6,362 bases of DNA from Chloroflexota bacterium (GTDB lineage: Bacteria; Chloroflexota; Limnocylindria; Limnocylindrales; CSP1-4), in assembly GCA_021790715.1 (NCBI GenBank), contig JAJYGK010000199.1, positions 1 through 6,362 on the forward strand, written 5' to 3'. Below are positions 5,722 to 6,362 of the stretch, in pieces. A program made the translations under genes and the position numbers. The stretch's first letter is position 1. Each line of letters starts with the position of its first letter. A model generated the notes under the pieces. That model was not told where the DNA came from. It worked only from the letters and a program-made list of their open reading frames with translations, and made no database searches.

Positions 5722-6003
5722 GTGCAGACCGCCGAGCTCCTGATCCGGAACCCGACCGGGCTCCATGCGCGACCGGCAGCGCTCTTCGTGAAGACGGCGA
5801 GCGGGTTCCGCTCGAAGATCACCGTCGAGAACGTGACGCGCGGGACGACGCCGGCGAACGCGAAGAGCATCCTGACCCTGCTTGCCAGCGGCGTGTCCAG
5901 GGGGCACCTGATCCGGGTCACGGCCGAGGGTGAGGACGAGGAGGGGGCGATCGCCGCCCTGCGCGAGCTCGTGGAGAGCGGGGCGGGGGAGCCGCTGGAA
6001 TAG
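5722..6003 (+). CDS. ptsH: HPr phosphocarrier protein of the PTS
   Basis: This 93-residue cytoplasmic protein relays phosphate from PEP-dependent enzyme I to EIIA proteins such as the one encoded at 3291-3809. The active-site block NPTGLHARPAALFVKTA (10-26) contains the phospho-accepting His15 and the following Arg17. The second signature, NAKSILTLLASGVSRG (46-61), includes Ser49, which aligns with the regulatory Ser46 of Bacillus HPr. The typical C-terminal helix GAIAALRELVESG follows. Length is normal (about 85-95), with a few extra residues (AGEPLE) at the end. The GTG start is chosen from the GGAGG spacing and the His15 position; an ATG at 5695 would add nine residues. The gene is divergent from the fru operon with overlapping promoters, which suggests shared control by FruR. 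The enzyme I gene, often next to ptsH, is not seen up to the right edge. Whether Ser49 is phosphorylated depends on an HPr kinase, which cannot be judged here. Confidence 0.96.
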   Translation: MQTAELLIRNPTGLHARPAALFVKTASGFRSKITVENVTRGTTPANAKSILTLLASGVSRGHLIRVTAEGEDEEGAIAALRELVESGAGEPLE

Positions 6004-6013
6004 GGGATCGGCG

Positions 6014-6036
6014 GCGGGCGACGGCCGGTGTCCCGC
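6014..6036 (+). terminator. Weak GC-rich hairpin after ptsH
   Basis: GCGGG (6014-6018) can pair with CCCGC (6032-6036) around a 13-base loop, starting 11 bases after the ptsH stop. There is no T-tract and the stem is short, so it is only a possible terminator; the hairpin-forming repeats that follow could also serve. Confidence 0.25.
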
Positions 6037-6040
6037 GAGT

Positions 6041-6199
6041 CGTCCGCGCGAGCGGCACCGTCCGCGCGAGCGGCACCGTCCGCGCGAGCGGCACCGTCCG
6101 CGCGCGGCACACGCCCGCGGGAGCATCACCGCCCGCGCGAGCGGCACCGTCCGCGCGCGGCAGCACCGCCTGCGCGCGGCAGCCGGCCGCGGGCGGCAG
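6041..6199. repeat. 18-bp tandem repeat array with hairpin-forming units
   Basis: Three exact copies of CGTCCGCGCGAGCGGCAC stand head to tail at 6041-6058, 6059-6076 and 6077-6094. A 16-bp copy lacking AG (6095-6110) and a diverged stretch (6111-6129) follow. Then come a near-exact copy with one change (6130-6147), another 16-bp copy (6148-6163) and two or three decaying copies to about 6199. Each intact unit contains CCGC-GCGA-GCGG, a 4-bp stem closed by a GNRA-type tetraloop. GCGG and CCGC of adjacent units can also pair across CACCGT, so alternative folds are possible. No gene covers the array; frames through it give only short Arg/Ala-rich repeats. It begins 37 bases after ptsH, so it may lie in the ptsH transcript. 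Confidence 0.85.
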
Positions 6200-6362
6200 C
6201 CGGTGCCCGCGCGACTCTCGTTCCTGCCAGATACTTGTCGGACGTCGACTACGCACGTCCGCGGGAGGCTGGAGACGTGCGTTTCGTCGGACGCTTTCGA
6301 ATCTCGTCGTCCGGCAGGCTCTGGTGCTCGAATCGCGTCGACCACGCGCCGTCCCGGCGCGC
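6200..6362. other. Noncoding or unassigned right end with inverted repeats
   Basis: No recognisable gene is seen here. ACGCACGTC (6251-6259) and GACGTGCGT (6274-6282) form an exact 9-bp inverted repeat around a 14-base loop that contains GGGAGG. A shorter pair, CGGACG (6288-6293) and CGTCCG (6308-6313), follows. A GTG at 6277, with GGGAGG (6263-6268) eight bases upstream, opens a frame that stays open to the edge (28 codons, beginning MRFVGRFRISSSGRL). It could be the start of a following gene, but no family is recognisable, and its ribosome binding site would be in the loop of the hairpin. Confidence 0.35.

Noticed and set aside
6041..6199. CRISPR array
   Set aside because: Units are 18 bp and directly adjacent with no unique spacers, and no cas genes are present.
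6285..6330. tRNA T-arm from TTTCGAATC and CTCGAATCG
   Set aside because: The flanking bases do not form a T stem, and no acceptor or anticodon arms can be laid out around them.
1..6362. Mobile element or phage island
   Set aside because: No transposase, integrase, terminal inverted repeats or tRNA attachment site is seen, and composition is even across the genes.

Overview
The window is very GC-rich DNA (around 70% by eye) with Shine-Dalgarno sites of the AGGAGG type, GTG as well as ATG starts, and tight gene packing. It reads as a high-GC bacterium. The mix of an F420-type luciferase-like oxidoreductase with a fructose PTS operon led by a DeoR-family regulator fits Actinomycetota or a high-GC Chloroflexota lineage. 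This placement is an inference from gene content; nothing here fixes the taxon.

Left part (1-1641): a minus-strand gene that runs off the left edge encodes an SRPBCC-fold (polyketide cyclase/START-like) protein. It is divergent from a plus-strand gene for an LLM-class, probably F420-dependent, oxidoreductase (739-1641). The 228-base gap between their starts holds a possible 12-codon leader ORF (704-742) with a good ribosome binding site, whose stop overlaps the oxidoreductase start as ATGA. A perfect 12-bp inverted repeat (1699-1735) sits between the oxidoreductase and the convergent PTS operon and looks like a shared terminator.

Centre (1754-5544, minus strand): a compact four-gene fructose operon, in transcription order fruR (DeoR-family repressor), fruK (1-phosphofructokinase), a separate fructose EIIA, and a fused EIIB-EIIC permease. 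The products would import fructose as fructose-1-phosphate, convert it to fructose-1,6-bisphosphate, and sense the intermediate. The first three genes are 9 and 4 bases apart with ribosome binding sites inside the preceding stop regions, which suggests translational coupling. A 46-base gap precedes EIIBC.

Right part (5545-6362): ptsH (HPr, His15) is divergent from the fru operon, so the general phosphocarrier lies next to the sugar-specific components. The intervening 177 bases hold two apparent sigma-70-type promoters that occupy the same DNA in opposite directions, laid over roughly ten GCGC/GCGT-centred copies of a TGCGCA-like motif, many exactly 10 bp apart. This is the most interesting regulatory structure in the window. 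Beyond ptsH is a noncoding stretch with an 18-bp tandem repeat array (6041-6199) whose units can each fold into a small GCGA-capped hairpin, then about 160 bases with weak inverted repeats and no firm gene. Enzyme I (ptsI) is not in the window. The genes are a recognisable fructose PTS rather than a new system; the novelty, if any, is in the noncoding DNA.
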